From Azadirachta indica (lineage: Eukaryota; Streptophyta; Magnoliopsida; Sapindales; Meliaceae), in the NCBI GenBank assembly GCA_022749755.1, contig CM040440.1, positions 14,805,269 to 14,869,268 on the forward strand: DNA of 64,000 nt, read 5' to 3'. Within the stretch, counting starts at the first letter, position 1. Every line of letters starts with the position of its first letter. This document shows positions 35,801 to 49,400 of this stretch, one piece after another. Made by a program: the position numbers and the translations under genes. The notes beneath the pieces are model-generated. The model did no database searches and had not been told where the DNA came from. It saw only the letters and a list, made by a program, of their open reading frames with translations.

Positions 35801-38800
35801 CCTGGAAAGAAGTTGAGAGAAAAGGCTCTTCGCACTGCAATTGAACACATACACTATGAAGATGAGAATACTCGTTATATTTGCATAGGTCCTGTGAACA
35901 AGGTGGGAAGTCAAAGGTTTTCGTTGTTGCTTTTCTGTGTAGAGACTGGAGGGTAGAAATATAATGAAAATTTGATGGCATTTCACTTGTTTATATGAGA
36001 ATACAATAATCACTGAAACATACAAATTTTGTCAGTTTGTTGTAACATTGAGTTTGATTCTTTGAAATCCTTGCCGTGGCATATGCCCTCTGCCTTGTTT
36101 TAAGAGACTCGGCACTGTTCCTTGGTCTTTCATGTTACTTATCTAGTTTTAGTTTGCAAACATGTGCATGTTATGTACTTAGTTGGTTCACAGTAGTCCT
36201 CTGACCCCAAATTTTTTTATTTTTGGTTCTTGTTGAGAATTATAGGTTAAGATTAGATAACAAGGTGTGCTTCTTAGTTCTTTATTTTTTGGTGGTGTAC
36301 AGGTTTTGAACATGCTTTGCTGTTGGGTTGAAGACCCAAACTCGGAGGCTTTCAAGTTGCATATTCCAAGAATCTATGATTATCTGTGGCTTGCTGAAGA
36401 TGGCATGAAAATGCAGGTGGGACAATAATGCCACTGTAGTTTTGTTAACTCTTTTATCCCTTGGTTTGAATGGGACAGACATCTGCCAGAGTTTTGAGAA
36501 TGCTGGAGAGAGGTTAATGGGTATAATGTGGTTTTACTTGATAACTATGAACAAGTGTTATTGGTTACAACCTGTAATAGTGTAGTTCACCTTACTTTAT
36601 AATGTACACCAACCAATCTGAAAATATAACTACATTGACAACTACATTAACGATGTATAGGTTATTACTTTTGTGAATACAGAGATGTAGTTGACCATCT
36701 ACACTGGACAAATGAAATTTTCTGCAGGGTTATAATGGAAGTCAATTATGGGACACTGCTTTCACTGTTCAAGCAATAATTTCAACCAATCTTGCTGAAG
36801 AATATGGTACAACACTGAAGAAAGCACATATGTGCATAAAGAATACACAGGTAATTTCTAAACTGCATCAAATTTATATTTTGGAAGCATTATTAAACAT
36901 TTTATAATTTTACATCCTCAAAAGATTACCTTGTTGATTGGTTTTTTTTTGCTTTGAAGGTTTTGGAAGATTGCCCTGGTAATCTTGAATTTTGGTACCG
37001 TCACATTTCAAAAGGTGCTTGGCCTTTTTCAACTGCTGATCATGGATGGCCCATCTCAGACTGCACAGCGGAGGGTTTGAAAGTAATGATTAGCCAAGTA
37101 GCAAGTGCTCTTGTGTGTTTTTTTTTTTCCCATCCTAATTTCTCTATTTTAATTTCTTCAGGCTGCTCTGTTATTATCAAAATTACCCTCAGAGGTTGTT
37201 GGTGAACCTGTAGAGACAAAACGGTTATATGATGCTGTGAATGTTATTCTTTCATTACAGGTAACTCAGATTCTGGTTCTCTGAAAACATTAGGTATTCT
37301 GTTGTATTTCCAATGCATCAGCAGCTACTTCTCATCAAAGTTATTTCTTGAAGAAGAAATATTAAAAGCCTGCATAGTTTTCTTTTAACTGGTGTAAATT
37401 TCAGTTGTTATGAACTCAAATTTTGGAATAATTGATTTTATTACTGTTATATTAATTGTTTCCTTTTGGCATACCAAAATGTTTAGTGTCGGAGATTATC
37501 CTGAATTTTTTTATTATGCGGGGAATGATGGGTCAGCATTTTTTTTAAAGTGGAATACTCTTTTGTATAAAATCTACTAATTGAGGGTGGTAAAGGATGG
37601 GTATACCATGAGGCTCCTGACAATATCTAGCTGAAGGAGTCTTGGCTATGGGATGGTGATTACATTTTTGCAGGAAATGGGAGATAAGTTTTTTTTTTTT
37701 TTCAATTTTTTGCTGTATGGCAATTAAAGCCACTTCTAACTTTAACTAAAACTGTTTGTCAATCTCCCTATACCTTTTATTGGTTGTATACATGGACTTA
37801 CTGTTTTATGTATGCAAACACCCACAACCACACATAAATACACAGATAGACATGCACTCATGTCTATGGTAAAAATCTTAAGAAATGCATGTGATTTTGT
37901 ACCTAGACATATTTAAGCTTGGAGGAATCATCATGTATGCGTTTGGTTATGACTACCATTTCTTGACAACTATATATGAGTTGTTTTCAGATGTTTTTTC
38001 CTATAAAGAAACAAACAACTTAAAATTTATATTAAGATATTAAGGAAAAAACAAACATGTCATTCAAATTCAGACGCTAATTCTATTAAGATTTCATATG
38101 AAAAACAAACACTGTCTATATTTAGAGAGGGTAGAAAATAATGTACATGCTTGAATCCTGTGCATTTATGTACCTAGTATTTCATAAAATGTGAGTTTAA
38201 CTTGTTAGTATATTTTATTTGTTTTGTTTCTGGGGTTAACTCTTACATAAGTGTTATTTAAGGTTAGGAATTCTCAATTTATTAAATAGCTTTCTTCTTA
38301 TCTTTGCAGAATGCAGATGGTGGCTTTGCTACATATGAGCTTACAAGATCCTATCCTTGGTTGGAGGTAGCTTAGACTTTATGTTTGTGCCTCTTGCTTT
38401 TTCACTCGGGCCCCATTTCTTTTTTTCTTTTCTTCAGTAAGAATAATTTACCGGAAATTTTTTTTCCTATCCAGAGTCAATAGGAAAATTTTTCCAGGTT
38501 AACAGAAAATTAAACACAAAACTGGAAAATAAATCCCTGTTTGGAGAAGTCATTTGCCAGGCTAAGAGCAGGCCATCTACCACCTTTCATTGACCCATTA
38601 CCCAATTACCATCAGTAATCATCTTTTGTTTTGGTTCAAAGCCTGAGCATGTATATGGCCCCAAAATACATTCAAAATGTGTTTCATAGCATCTATCACC
38701 TCTGAAAATATGCGATCATGTTTCTCTTTTGATCAAAGCATTAACATAAGAATAGACACAACCCATTGACTCCCCTTTGTGTCTAGGAGTTGCAAGTGGT

Positions 38801-41800
38801 TTTTCATTGATCTTACATAGAGGAATAAAAATTAAAAAAAAATGGTAGAGAAAATTGTTGATCTAATAAATTGGTCTCCTTATTTTTCCCAGCATTTCAA
38901 TGGATTACCCAATTAGGCTGGCTTTTTTTTTTTTTTTTTTGGTTATATGGATACGACTACTATAATCAAATGGTCTGCTGGGCAGCTACTGAAATGCTAT
39001 TCTCCAGCTAGAGAATGAATCAGTTGGAGAGGACAAACATGTCTTTATAATTGTTTCCCCTTCAGTTGAGCTTATTATTTAAATTCTGACTGTAGATGTC
39101 TGTATTCCATTTTGTCTTTTTGTTGATTGTTCATGTGGAGCTGGCCTTTTTATTTTAACCAGTTTCTTATGCACATTTGTTCCTTGAAACTGGTGGATTG
39201 ATACCTTGTCCATTGTTTTTTCCTTTTTTCCTATGTATACTCCATTGTATTTGTTTGCTGGTTCATCTAGTGCCTTGACCTTCTTAAATGATTCTTTGTT
39301 GGCTATAATTTTGGACAGACCTGCATTGGTTGTTACTATTTTGTAAAAATGAAAATGGAATGGCTGGTAGTTACTTGGTGGGTTGTATGACAATTTAGTG
39401 GATGTTGCTTAAAGTTAAGGGCTATCCCTTTCTATTGTCATTTGTCACCCATGGCTTATCTAAGGGAGAATCAAGTAGTTCTGTTTTAACGAGTATAATG
39501 TCTCTTCCATCTCAAAGCCATGAACTTTTGTAAATTGGGATACAGACTGATGTCTGTGATTGGAAAATCTGTACTCTCCATTACATGGGAATAAAACAGT
39601 ATCTTTGAGTCAATGATGGCAAATTAAGTGGAAGCTGGGTAATAAAATGAGTAATCTGCTGGTAAACATGTACGTAAAATGAATCTCAGTGCCTCTTTTG
39701 TCCTTCATTATGGAAGTTATTGTGATTGATGACTTGTTCCATCTCTAAATTTTTGTTTTCTTGGTAGACCATTGGAATAACATTATTCATATTGAACCTT
39801 TTCTGTTGTAGCTGATCAATCCTGCTGAAACATTTGGTGACATCGTGATTGATTACCCGTAAGAAATTAGCACCTTGAGTTGAGTTGAATTCTTTTTATG
39901 TCTTTTGTTGGTTTGATATAGTTGTTTTAACATCAACCAATTCGATTTCTGTAGTTATGTGGAATGTACCTCAGCTGCAATTCAAGCTTTGACATCCTTC
40001 AAGAAATTATATCCTGGGCATCGGCGAGATGAAATAGATCAGTGTATCAAAAAAGCTGCCATGTTCATTGAAAAGATTCAACAACCAGATGGCTCATGGT
40101 TTGCCTCTTTCCTCCAGATCTGTATTTTGAAGATATATCTAATTTACTATTCCATTAGCTATAACTGGCTGGTATCCTACTCTTCAAGATTTGCTTGAAT
40201 AATTCCTACAAGTTTTTCAAGTGCAGAGGATCCATTTTTTCTTGGCTTCCACTAAATATTTTCATGGTTCACAGTTAGGATATTCCTTTAATAACTTGCA
40301 TTGCTGAACAGGTATGGTTCCTGGGCCGTATGCTTCACTTATGGTACATGGTTTGGGGTGAAAGCGTTGGTAGCTGCTGGAATGAACTATAGCAATTGTT
40401 CTAGTATCCGCAAAGCTTGTGATTTTCTGCTGTCAAAACAGCGTCCTTCTGGTGGCTGGGGGGAGAGCTATCTTTCATGTCAAAATAAGGTTGGATTTAT
40501 TAAATGTACTTCAATTTTCAATTTCTTTATTGTCAGAAATACATTTCAACTTCAGAGATCTGAAACTTTTAGGTTTCCCTCTTAATGATTTTCAAATTTT
40601 CAGCTCCCTTTAGCACATAAAATTGAGTTTTTTCTTTGTGAAAATGCCAATGACACTCGCAACTGGTGATTGTTTGCTTCCCTTTTCCTTTTCGGAAAGG
40701 ATGGAACCCAAGTTGTGTTATTGTTATGTGGTCAGGCCTGGATAAGATTGTCAACATTCAGGTGCCTAATGATAAGGGAAATACTATAGATTGTCTCTAA
40801 CTGCTTGCTCATAAAGAGTGTGACTTTAAATTTGATTCTTTCAAGAACTAGTAAGGTTATCTCCTATATATGTCAACATTGTTTTGGAAGTCAAAATGTT
40901 GTTATAAAAGACACAAAGGGATTATAATCTCCAATGTAATTCTTCAGAAAAAGTAAGGCAATTAGTGGTGGAACAGAAGATATCAGTTTCCATTATTTGC
41001 TTGGGGAATTATATCCCTAGAAGGTGTGGTATTGAAAAGCCAAAAGGGTTCACATGTATTGAATGAAAATGACAAAGATATAGGAGCCTGTAATCTTTTA
41101 CCTCCTTAAGAAATGAAAGTCCTTCATGGTGATTACATCTTACAATTTCTTTTGTTTATATGTCAAAAATAATAATAATAATTGGCACTAAATATTTTAT
41201 GCATCTGTTTTTGTGTGCAACGTCATTACACCTGTATTTTTCAAGATGACACAGAAGGGTCTGTAAATGTGTCAACCAGAAGTTTTGAGAATGTAAGCTA
41301 GCTTAAACAATTTGATACTGGATTCTATATATTTTATTCAGAGAACAATGCCCTTTGGATGAAAAGAGTGGATTTATTAGTAAAAATTTGGTATCTAACA
41401 TTTTTATATGGTTTGGACATAACCTTGCAAATGACATTTTATACAGGTTTATTCGAATCTTGAAGGGGACAGGTCTCATGTAGTAAATACTGGATGGGCT
41501 ATGTTGGCTCTGATTGATGCTGAGCAGGTACACATCAACTCATTTAAATTTAATCTCATACATGACAAACTTTGCAAAAGTGACTTTTGCTGCAGTACTT
41601 TAAATGTGACGTTGAGATGCCTGTATTTTTATGAGGCAATTCTTGATAATTTGTGTCATTGTTTAAAGTTTATCTCATATACATTGATCAAAAGCGAATT
41701 AACAATAATAAAAAAATTAGATTTTAAAAAAATAATAAATTGTGGGTTTGTTTAAGTTTACTGAGGAATTCTCTATATGTTTGTATGTTATGGTTTGAGA

Positions 41801-42897
41801 GACTTTTGATACAATCATTCATGAGATAAAGTCTTTTGGCTTTTGTATACTTCTTGTGGTTCCTGTTTAAGATGCTTATAAAATTATTTGAGCAGGCTGA
41901 GAGAGATCCCGCGCCATTGCATAAAGCTGCAAGATATTTAATAAATACACAAATGGAGAATGGAGATTTTCCACAACAGGTAATTTTGCAACACTTAAAT
42001 GCATGTTTGACAGTTTGCATTATTATTTGCATGGTAACCATTCTATTCCAAGCATTAAGCACACAGAACCATGCCTATACACATGCTTATACACTAGCAC
42101 TTTAAAGCAATACTTAACATTATAAAGCTGAAAGTAGGGCCAAAATTATGAACCATGGGTAGATAAATGACAAAGTATTGTGTCACAATGTTTTCTTGTC
42201 ATAGATCTTCATTAGCAAATTTTTGGGAGAACTGGATTATATGGGTTTAGGGATTTATGTGACATTTGAACATGTTTAATCATGATTTATGTAATTAGTA
42301 GAGTGAACACCAGAAGCAAAACTTTATTTGGCATTTGGTTAATTCTGGGTATACCACTGACAGTATGTGTTTGAAAATCTACTCAAAATACTAATTAAAG
42401 TATGATACTGATACTTGAAAAAGTATCCCCATGGCTCAAGAGTTAGTATATTTTTCTTGATATCTGTGTTTCTAGTAAAAAATCTTCTGGTGGTAATCCA
42501 TTTCATACCAAAGGTTGGGAAGGAGTTTAAGTTTTCTGTTGTGTAATGTTTAAAAGAGGAAAAGTAATTTTTGGAAAAATGTTTCGATTGGATGGTATAT
42601 GGGAAGAATAGGTGTTATTATTTTATATATGGTGGTTTTAAATACTCGTACATAGTACAGTATGGTACTACTAAGAAAAATATTGAGTTTAGATGTGGAT
42701 GATTATTTTGAACCTGATACGGAAGTACTATCTTTATGTTGTCCTCATCCCCAATGTCTTTGTTTGTATTGTCATTTCAGGAAATCATGGGAGTCTTCAA
42801 TAGGAATTGTATGATCACTTACGCTGCATATAGAAACATTTTCCCTATTTGGGCACTGGGTGAGTACCGATCCCGGGTATTGCAGGCTCCCAAGTAA
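29810..42897 (+). CDS. CAS1: Cycloartenol synthase (oxidosqualene cyclase)
   Basis: Eighteen coding exons: 29810-30007, 33166-33351, 33569-33658, 33807-34001, 34104-34188, 35034-35200, 35714-35902, 36303-36416, 36728-36850, 36960-37082, 37162-37260, 38310-38366, 39812-39858, 39955-40098, 40312-40489, 41447-41527, 41896-41979 and 42781-42897. The product is 758 aa (Arabidopsis CAS1 is 759). The enzyme cyclises 2,3-oxidosqualene to cycloartenol, the first committed step of plant sterol synthesis, at the ER membrane. The catalytic D483 lies in [12 protein letters not shown]410, H477 and I481, which direct cycloartenol rather than lanosterol formation, are all present at the same numbering. The MWCHCR motif (254-259) has His257, where lupeol and amyrin synthases have Tyr. 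QW repeats are visible ([28 protein letters not shown]). No frameshift or stop is seen. Intron 1 is 3.2 kb. Intron 3 uses a GC donor. Confidence 0.96.
30008..33165 (+). other. CAS1 intron 1 (3.2 kb)
   Basis: Bounded by CAG|GTATCT and TTCTAG|TTTGCC. It is mostly anonymous AT-rich sequence. One segment (32247-32486) reads as a broken short open frame and is listed separately. A TGTGTGTG run occurs near 32582. Long first introns in plant housekeeping genes often hold expression enhancers, but nothing specific is seen here. Confidence 0.7.
32247..32486 (+). pseudogene. Broken small open frame nested in CAS1 intron 1 (unidentified)
   Basis: An ATG at 32247 opens 40 codons starting [24 protein letters not shown] at 32367-32369 interrupts them, and the same frame then runs 38 more codons to TAG at 32484-32486, ending [13 protein letters not shown]. 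The composition (few Lys/Asn/Ile runs, a clean C-terminal end) looks more like protein than the surrounding intron does. I do not recognise a family. It could be a retroposed gene fragment, a relic of a nested gene, or chance. Confidence 0.25.
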
Positions 42898-44973
42898 ACA
42901 TTTCTGTTAACTTCAATTTCAAATGTAATCGTCCGTATATTTTCTAGTTTGTAGTTAGTCCATTCTGCCTTCTTGCTTCCCTGTTCATTGTCAACATTGT
43001 AACGAGTTGCAGAAATTTCCAGCTAAAAATAAAAAGGGAACGCTCTATCAATGGATATAACTCGTGTATTAATGGGATAGTCGGATATCTGCATTGCATG
43101 AATGAATTCAGAACTCCATAACGACAGCTTTGACTCTCTGATGAGCAGGAGCTGGAGCTCCTATCCTATCCCATTATGATAATTTTGGGTTAAATTTATT
43201 GCTTTCTCCTTTTAATGGGTATTGTTTGAAAATAGGATAAAATATAGATATGTCCTTAGGTTTGAAAATAATTTAAATTTATCAAGAGTTATTCGTGAAC
43301 TGAAATTACATTTGGAAAAGTAAAATAATGACATCAATACTTCATCTATTAACTTCATGCAAGGAAGAGGTTAATGTATGTGTGGCTATGAATAGGACAA
43401 AATATGTGTTTGGATGTCCACTGTATCAATGAAATCACATCCATTCATCTTATAACCTTTGGTAATTTACATTTGATATTTATTAATGTATGTAGGCATA
43501 TATTGTTATGAATGGGAAAAAATACGAGTTTGAAAAGTCATGAAAATTATAGGTTGCCAATTTAATTACACAAGTTTAGGATTAAAAAGTATTTGACATG
43601 GGATAGGTAGCTGTTGGAAATTTAAAATATGCCAAATGCACTCTCTTGAATGTATAATAATAAAGCTTTATAAATGTGCAATATTTATTTTAATATTGAT
43701 TTTGACTTCGATTTATAGACAATTTAAAAATTACATAATAACAGTAATCATGTTTCTTATAAGGTATAGAAAGCACTTTTTGATTGAAATAATGAACAGT
43801 TATCCTGAATCCTCATCTAATTTTATGCCTCCTCATTGTTTATTGTGTTAAAGCAGAATCCCTCGAAAAAAATTAAAAAAAAAAAAAGGCTTTATTTTGT
43901 CAGTTTTAGACATGAAAATAACCTTCATTGAATTAGTTACTGGTGGTTCTATTTGAAATGCAATAATTGACATTTTGTATGTACAGATCGAAAATTAAAA
44001 TTATTGGTAGAGACTGTGTCGTCAAAATCACCAATCGGATTCTGATAATCACAAAGAAACGAAATTACTTGGGTCAAAATCATCTCGGATTCGAGCAAAT
44101 TTAAAGTAAACTAAGTTTTCGATCGAGTCATCCTCACCTCACCGTCTAAGGTTGAGCTGGCCCTGCAAGTTTTATCTCTGACCCATAGCCACCCACGTAC
44201 ATTATATCAAATCATATCTTTCCCGCAGTACTAATTCTCCTCTACTGTTCTAAATTGCCTGCACGCTTCAATTCCGTGTGAGTATTTTACTAAGTACTAA
44301 TCTACTTCTTTGGCATTATCCAAAGGACAATTATGTGTTGTATGAAATAATACTTGGCTAAAAGGGTGGCCTTATCTTGTCCCTTTCCAGACAATTCATA
44401 AAATAATATATATATATATATATAATTATATAAATAAAACCTTATCTGACCAAAACAATAATCAACTCCACTTTTGTCCCTCTTTACTCCATCTGCTACA
44501 ACAACTCCATGCCACGCTTTTCTTCCGCCACTCACAAATCCACGGATCACGTCAAATTTTCAACACTCTGCCACGTCATCTCATCGTTCACATTGATCGT
44601 ATCGTCAAATTAATTATAATTATTAATTATGTTATATTATCCTTTCTTTAGGGGACCCATTTTTGCGGGACCTGACTTAGATCTTATACTATATCCAATC
44701 CAACGCTCGTAATTTCGTCAATTTCAGTCGTGCAATCTTTAAGTATTATCTTCACGTGAGTCACAATATACATGTCCACAGCTATTGTACGCGCCGTCTT
44801 TCAACACGTTTTGCATTTTCCGCGTTACACGATATGCTTTTGGCTTTACTCATTTTCTATCAGAATTTCAAACAAAAGGAATTTATAAAAACAAAAACCT
44901 TAACCAAACAGCAATGAATGTTTCATAATTTATTCTCGACCTTTTTTATCTTTATATTTTAACGGCACCATCA
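42898..44973. other. Intergenic region between convergent CAS1 and the DUF506 gene
   Basis: Contains the CAS1 3' UTR and the DUF506 3' UTR, which converge here. A TA microsatellite lies at 44407-44424. A CACGTGAG motif occurs near 44753 and CCACGTCATC near 44570. The stretch 44100-44700 has raised C content on the plus strand but no supportable open frame. Two weakly similar segments near 43370-43440 and 43480-43545 (AATGTATGT...TATGAAT) may be a short degenerate repeat. Confidence 0.5.
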
Positions 44974-45858
44974 TTATCTTGTACGTACAGACAAACGGCT
45001 GTTAACGCCGCAGTCGAACCCAACCCACCGACATTTAACGCCGTCGCTAACTGATTGTCCGACGGGAGTGAACGAATTAGCCGGAATTGGATTAACGGTC
45101 CGTTTGTAAGCACTGAACCACTTGTTTTGCATGTAACGGTTCTTTCTCCAGGGAGGCAGAGATAACTCCCTACTCTTGAGCGATTTTTTGGCGGCATCGC
45201 ACGTGATTTTCACGATCCTCTTCAACTCTTCGCTCTTGCCAACAAAAACCCTTGGCAGCGACTCTAACAACCTAGCATACGCCTTTGTCGGTCTCGCGAT
45301 CTCGAATTGCGCTGAGAAGTCGAGGTCGACGAAGTATCTGGTCTGCTGCGACGTGTAAGAATTTGATAGGACGACGTCGATGAACTCGTAGCTGCCGGCG
45401 CTGAGTCCTCCCGACGAGTTCCATTTGGTCTTGCAGATCGCCGCATTGTGGCCGAGTTCGCGAAGACACGTCATCACTTTACGTCGGAAAACATTTTTCT
45501 GCTGCCGTAAACTGGAAAACCCTTGCACTGCTTTCAAAACATGAGCTAGAAGTAGGTTCCTGTATAAATCGACATTGCTGCTGGCTATTGTTTTGAGAAT
45601 GTCTTCGATCTTATCAGTCGAGTCGGCGACTGAGTTGATGTCATCCGAATCGGAATCGTAACCGGCCGGCCGAGTCCGGGACTCGTGTTCCAGAAAATCA
45701 AGAACGAGTTCCGATAGACAAGGAGAGTCGTCGGCGGCGGCAGCAGCAGAGTGTTCGCTTCCGCTGCTAACGTAACTGAACTGATGGCCAACAAGTTGAG
45801 CCTTTACCTTCTCATCAAGCGGATCTGTTACTCGCTTTGGTCTAGCGAAACCAGACAT
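44974..45858 (-). CDS. DUF506 / PDDEXK-like family protein
   Basis: A single-exon frame of 294 aa on the reverse strand. The start chosen is the ATG at 45858 (MSGFARPKRVTDPLDEKVKA). The frame stays open seven codons further but has only a GTG there. Family landmarks: a conserved central region from about residue 85, GHNAAICKTKW (136-146), GSYEFIDVVL (155-164), RYFVDLDFSAQFEIARPT (174-191), LPRVFVG (201-207) and PPWRKNRYMQNKWF (235-248). The spaced Asp/Glu and Lys residues in 143-190 are why Pfam groups DUF506 with PDDEXK nuclease folds, but nuclease activity is unproven. Some Arabidopsis members respond to phosphate or repress root-hair growth. The position matches AT3G07350, a DUF506 gene as I recall. 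An acidic, Ser-rich segment (residues 65-85) looks disordered. Confidence 0.9.
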   Translation of the reverse strand: MSGFARPKRVTDPLDEKVKAQLVGHQFSYVSSGSEHSAAAAADDSPCLSELVLDFLEHESRTRPAGYDSDSDDINSVADSTDKIEDILKTIASSNVDLYRNLLLAHVLKAVQGFSSLRQQKNVFRRKVMTCLRELGHNAAICKTKWNSSGGLSAGSYEFIDVVLSNSYTSQQTRYFVDLDFSAQFEIARPTKAYARLLESLPRVFVGKSEELKRIVKITCDAAKKSLKSRELSLPPWRKNRYMQNKWFSAYKRTVNPIPANSFTPVGQSVSDGVKCRWVGFDCGVNSRLSVRTR

Positions 45859-46440
45859 TTCCGCTTCTTCTGAAAACACTAAAGAACAGAAAAATTACTT
45901 GTTTTCAAAGTAGGGGGGCTTAATTGAGCTAATATAGAAGAACAACGGGAAGGAATATCTCAGAGAATTATGGATAATTGGAATTGTTTTCTTTATAATC
46001 AAAATAATTTGAGGGAATTTTCTCTGGAATATTCGCTTAAAGTGATTTGATTTAGATTAAATTAGTTGTTGTGCTGTGCGCGCTTTTGAATTTGCAGTAG
46101 TTTTGATTTATAAAAGCAGAGAGGTCGGGTGAGGTAGCTGGGTTGAGTGACTCGTGGCAGCATATCCAACGGCACCTGAGCTTTATTCCTTTTGTACGAG
46201 CTTGTGACGTGGACGGATATGATTTGCTGTTGGATTGGACACTTGGGCAAATGAAAAAACATTTGCTCGTGAAACGTGAAAAAGGATTTGGACACTTGGC
46301 CTGGCTCTTCATGTAACGGGGAGGCCGAAGGCTTATTATGTCATTGTCATGTCCTTGTGGAGAATTCATGATTTCAATTCGGTTTTCATCTTCCGAGGAA
46401 AAAAACAAAAGGTTTATCATCATCCAAACTACTGTTTGTG
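45859..46440 (-). promoter_or_regulatory. Upstream region of the DUF506 gene
   Basis: Relatively GC-balanced DNA compared with the AT-rich block beyond 46450. It contains a GTGACGTGG ACGT-core element near 46204 and a TTTATAAAAG TATA-like stretch at 46108-46117, reading on the plus strand. The TATA motif is nearly palindromic and about 250 bp upstream of the start codon. Promoter assignment is inferred from position and composition. Confidence 0.35.
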
Positions 46441-49400
46441 GTTGAGATTTGAGAATGTGATCAACATGTTTTCTTTTTTCTTTTCTTAAAAAATACTTTT
46501 TTTTTTATTATTATTACTATTACAACTTACAATTACTTGTATATATATTGTCAGAAATTTTAATTATAGTGTGGATAATACAGTTATAACAACGCACTCT
46601 AGATGCATACTCGTAAGACTATAAAATTACCTGCTCTTCTACTAGACAATAATTGCCCTTAAATTAAGCTTTGATTAAAATAGTATTTTTAATCTCATTA
46701 ATTTAAAATTTTCTTATACAAATTCTCGTTTGTTTAAAAAAATAGTTGACACAATTACTATAATACCCTCGTCACTGTAATCATTTTAAAAGTTACATCT
46801 ACCATATTATTTTATTTTCACCCAAATTTACCAATCAAAATATATAGTACACGGAAGTATTTATAAATAATTAAAATGTACATTTGATTAAATATAAAAA
46901 ATTCATATATTTTATTTCTTAAAAAAATTTAGATAATTTTGATAATTATTATCAATTATCAATTTTAATTTTTATAACTTGTTTGTATAACCTTTTTTTA
47001 GATGCTACGTATATCCCTTCTCAAAGTTTTTTAATCATTTATTTATTTATTTTTGTCAGTGGACGATCTAGATTAATCTATTTATTTTCGAGAATAAACC
47101 ATTTTTAGATAAAGAGTACATAGTACTTGGTCAATCATAAAATGATAAGATGCACTAGAATTAAAATTAGTAATCATAGGCAAAGCATTCAGTACCCAAC
47201 GTAATTTACCGTTTAAAGGAAAAGATAGAAATTGTTCTAAACTTTTAAAAATTATTTTTATTTTCCTCCTAATTACAACTCTCCTGGTCATTAAAAAAAA
47301 AAAAAAGGTGTTTTGGATAATATTATCACTGAATTTTATAAACTGAAAAAATAATTGCAAAAGTTTCAAAAGCTCTTACTTTAATCTATTAGGATAAACA
47401 TATATTTATAAAAAATTAATCAATTTCATTTTAGTATATAATTTTTCAAATTTATTTTTTAAAAAAAAATAAATATATACATAAAAAAAAAATGAAGGAT
47501 AAATTTCATACCTATTTTTAAACATAATATTCTTATTCATGGCTGCTCCTTACCTATTAAGTGTCTCTCAAGCCTACAGATTATTTTTACGACAACGGGT
47601 ATCGATCCTAATCAATTAATTTAAAAATAGAGAGAGTAAAACACATAGAAAAGATCTTTTTGTTTGTTATAAAAATTTATTAGGAATAGTATTACGAGGC
47701 CCATGCCTAAGTAATTCAGGTCTAATTAGAAACTACAGGAGTTCATTTAGTAAACTCTACATAATCCAAGTTTAAAGGGCCAAAATTTAATTCTTAGGGA
47801 CTTGGGTTCAACCATTGTCCATTGGGGTATTATAACTATCACTATTAAATATTTAGACTATAAAGCAAAGCTCCCTGTAAATATGATATTTTGTTAAAAT
47901 AGATGGATAAAAACAGACGAGACAAAATATATTTACATAAGGGGCTTTAGGGGGTCCAATTTAATGACAAATCAATACAAGACTTTGTAAAATAATGATA
48001 AATTCACCTAATTCGCAGCATTTCTTGTTTGGATACTGTTTAGAATTTCATCTTTAAGGTCAAAAGGTATACAAACAATTAAATTTGGTGGAGTAAGAAT
48101 TTGGACTATAGCTAAATATACCTCCTAAATTCTAATAAGTTGGGAGACTTTTGCAGTTCTTAAAAGAGGTTCGGTAGAAACCGGTGACTTATTAAGAGAA
48201 CGAGAAACACTTCATGTAAGACAAAGGTAAAGAGTACGAGCTGAATGAGCCAATATATGCTATTTTCTTTTAAATAACGTGTAACTTCATATAATGTAAA
48301 TAAAATTTGTTCAATAGTTAAATATTGAAATTGAGACTAACAATAGTAGGTTACACACCCTTTTTTCTTTATAGTTTTACGTTACGTACCCATGTCAACT
48401 TTTAATTTCAATACAACCAAAAAAAAAAAAAAAAAAAAAAAAGATCGATGTGTTGCAATATATTGTAATCGTGGAAGTTACACAGCTAACAATTTAACAA
48501 ATAATTTTTATTGGGTTTCCGGCGTCTCTTAGAAGCTTTACGCCGCTAGTTTTTGAAACCTGTGGTTTTCGGACAACACACCGACCACCACCAGACCACT
48601 TCATTTAAAAATAATTAAATCTTTTATTCACTAATGTAATTAACAAACAAACAAACAATTAAACAATATATTATTTTCTTTTTATTATAATAGAAAAAAA
48701 ATGATAAGGCGTAAATTTAATTTAAATTTACTAGTCACTGAAAAGCACTACACCATATTTAATTAACAAGAAATTAATAATAAAAAAAATTTAAAACTCC
48801 TCTCTTTCTCTTGTCTTTACGTTTTATATTTAAATTAACAAATACCAGTAATTTTGTATTGTGTAGGGCAAAGTAGCGGACAAGTTACAGACCAACAGGA
48901 AGATATTTATATATAAATTATAATGGAGATTAAATAATAATAATTAAAGTTAATTTTTATAGTAAAAATTATTTGTCATCCATCCAACAAGCTGGCCAGC
49001 ACTGCCTGATGAGCTGGAAAATATGCTTCTCTTTGGCTTTACAGATGAAGTCTACGTTAATAATATAATAGGACATTTTATTAAATTATATAAAAAGTAA
49101 CATTAAAAAAAAGATAAAATAAAATAAAATAAAATAAAAAAGTTTAGGATAAACAAATTAAAATGTAACTTTCTATTGACAATGATGGAACTTGATAAAA
49201 GCTTGGAAAGTAAATCCATTTAATTAATTAAACCAACTGATCATTATCTCATCTACATATATTTGTAAATATGTCCATGATCATGATCATCGTAGGGAAA
49301 GACATGGTCGATTAATTTAATTAATTATTTAATCAATACGTAGTAAGTACCTAATAAGTAAGGTCTCTTTGATGTTATTTAGATCAATTTATAATATGGT

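Noticed and set aside
39079..39393. 104-codon open frame on the minus strand inside CAS1 intron 12
   Set aside because: No recognisable domain, Lys/Asn-rich, wholly intronic, and no promoter or splice context.
45859..45879. Seven-codon N-terminal extension of the DUF506 protein
   Set aside because: It would begin with GTG. The ATG at 45858 starts the family-like sequence.
47082..47369. 95-codon minus-strand frame, considered as a Copia-type gag remnant
   Set aside because: Faint retroelement-like feel but no zinc knuckle, integrase, RT motif or LTR could be found nearby.
47640..48260. Possible organelle-derived (plastid or mitochondrial) insertion
   Set aside because: Composition differs from its flanks, but I could not match any organelle gene by reading translations on both strands, so no origin is claimed.
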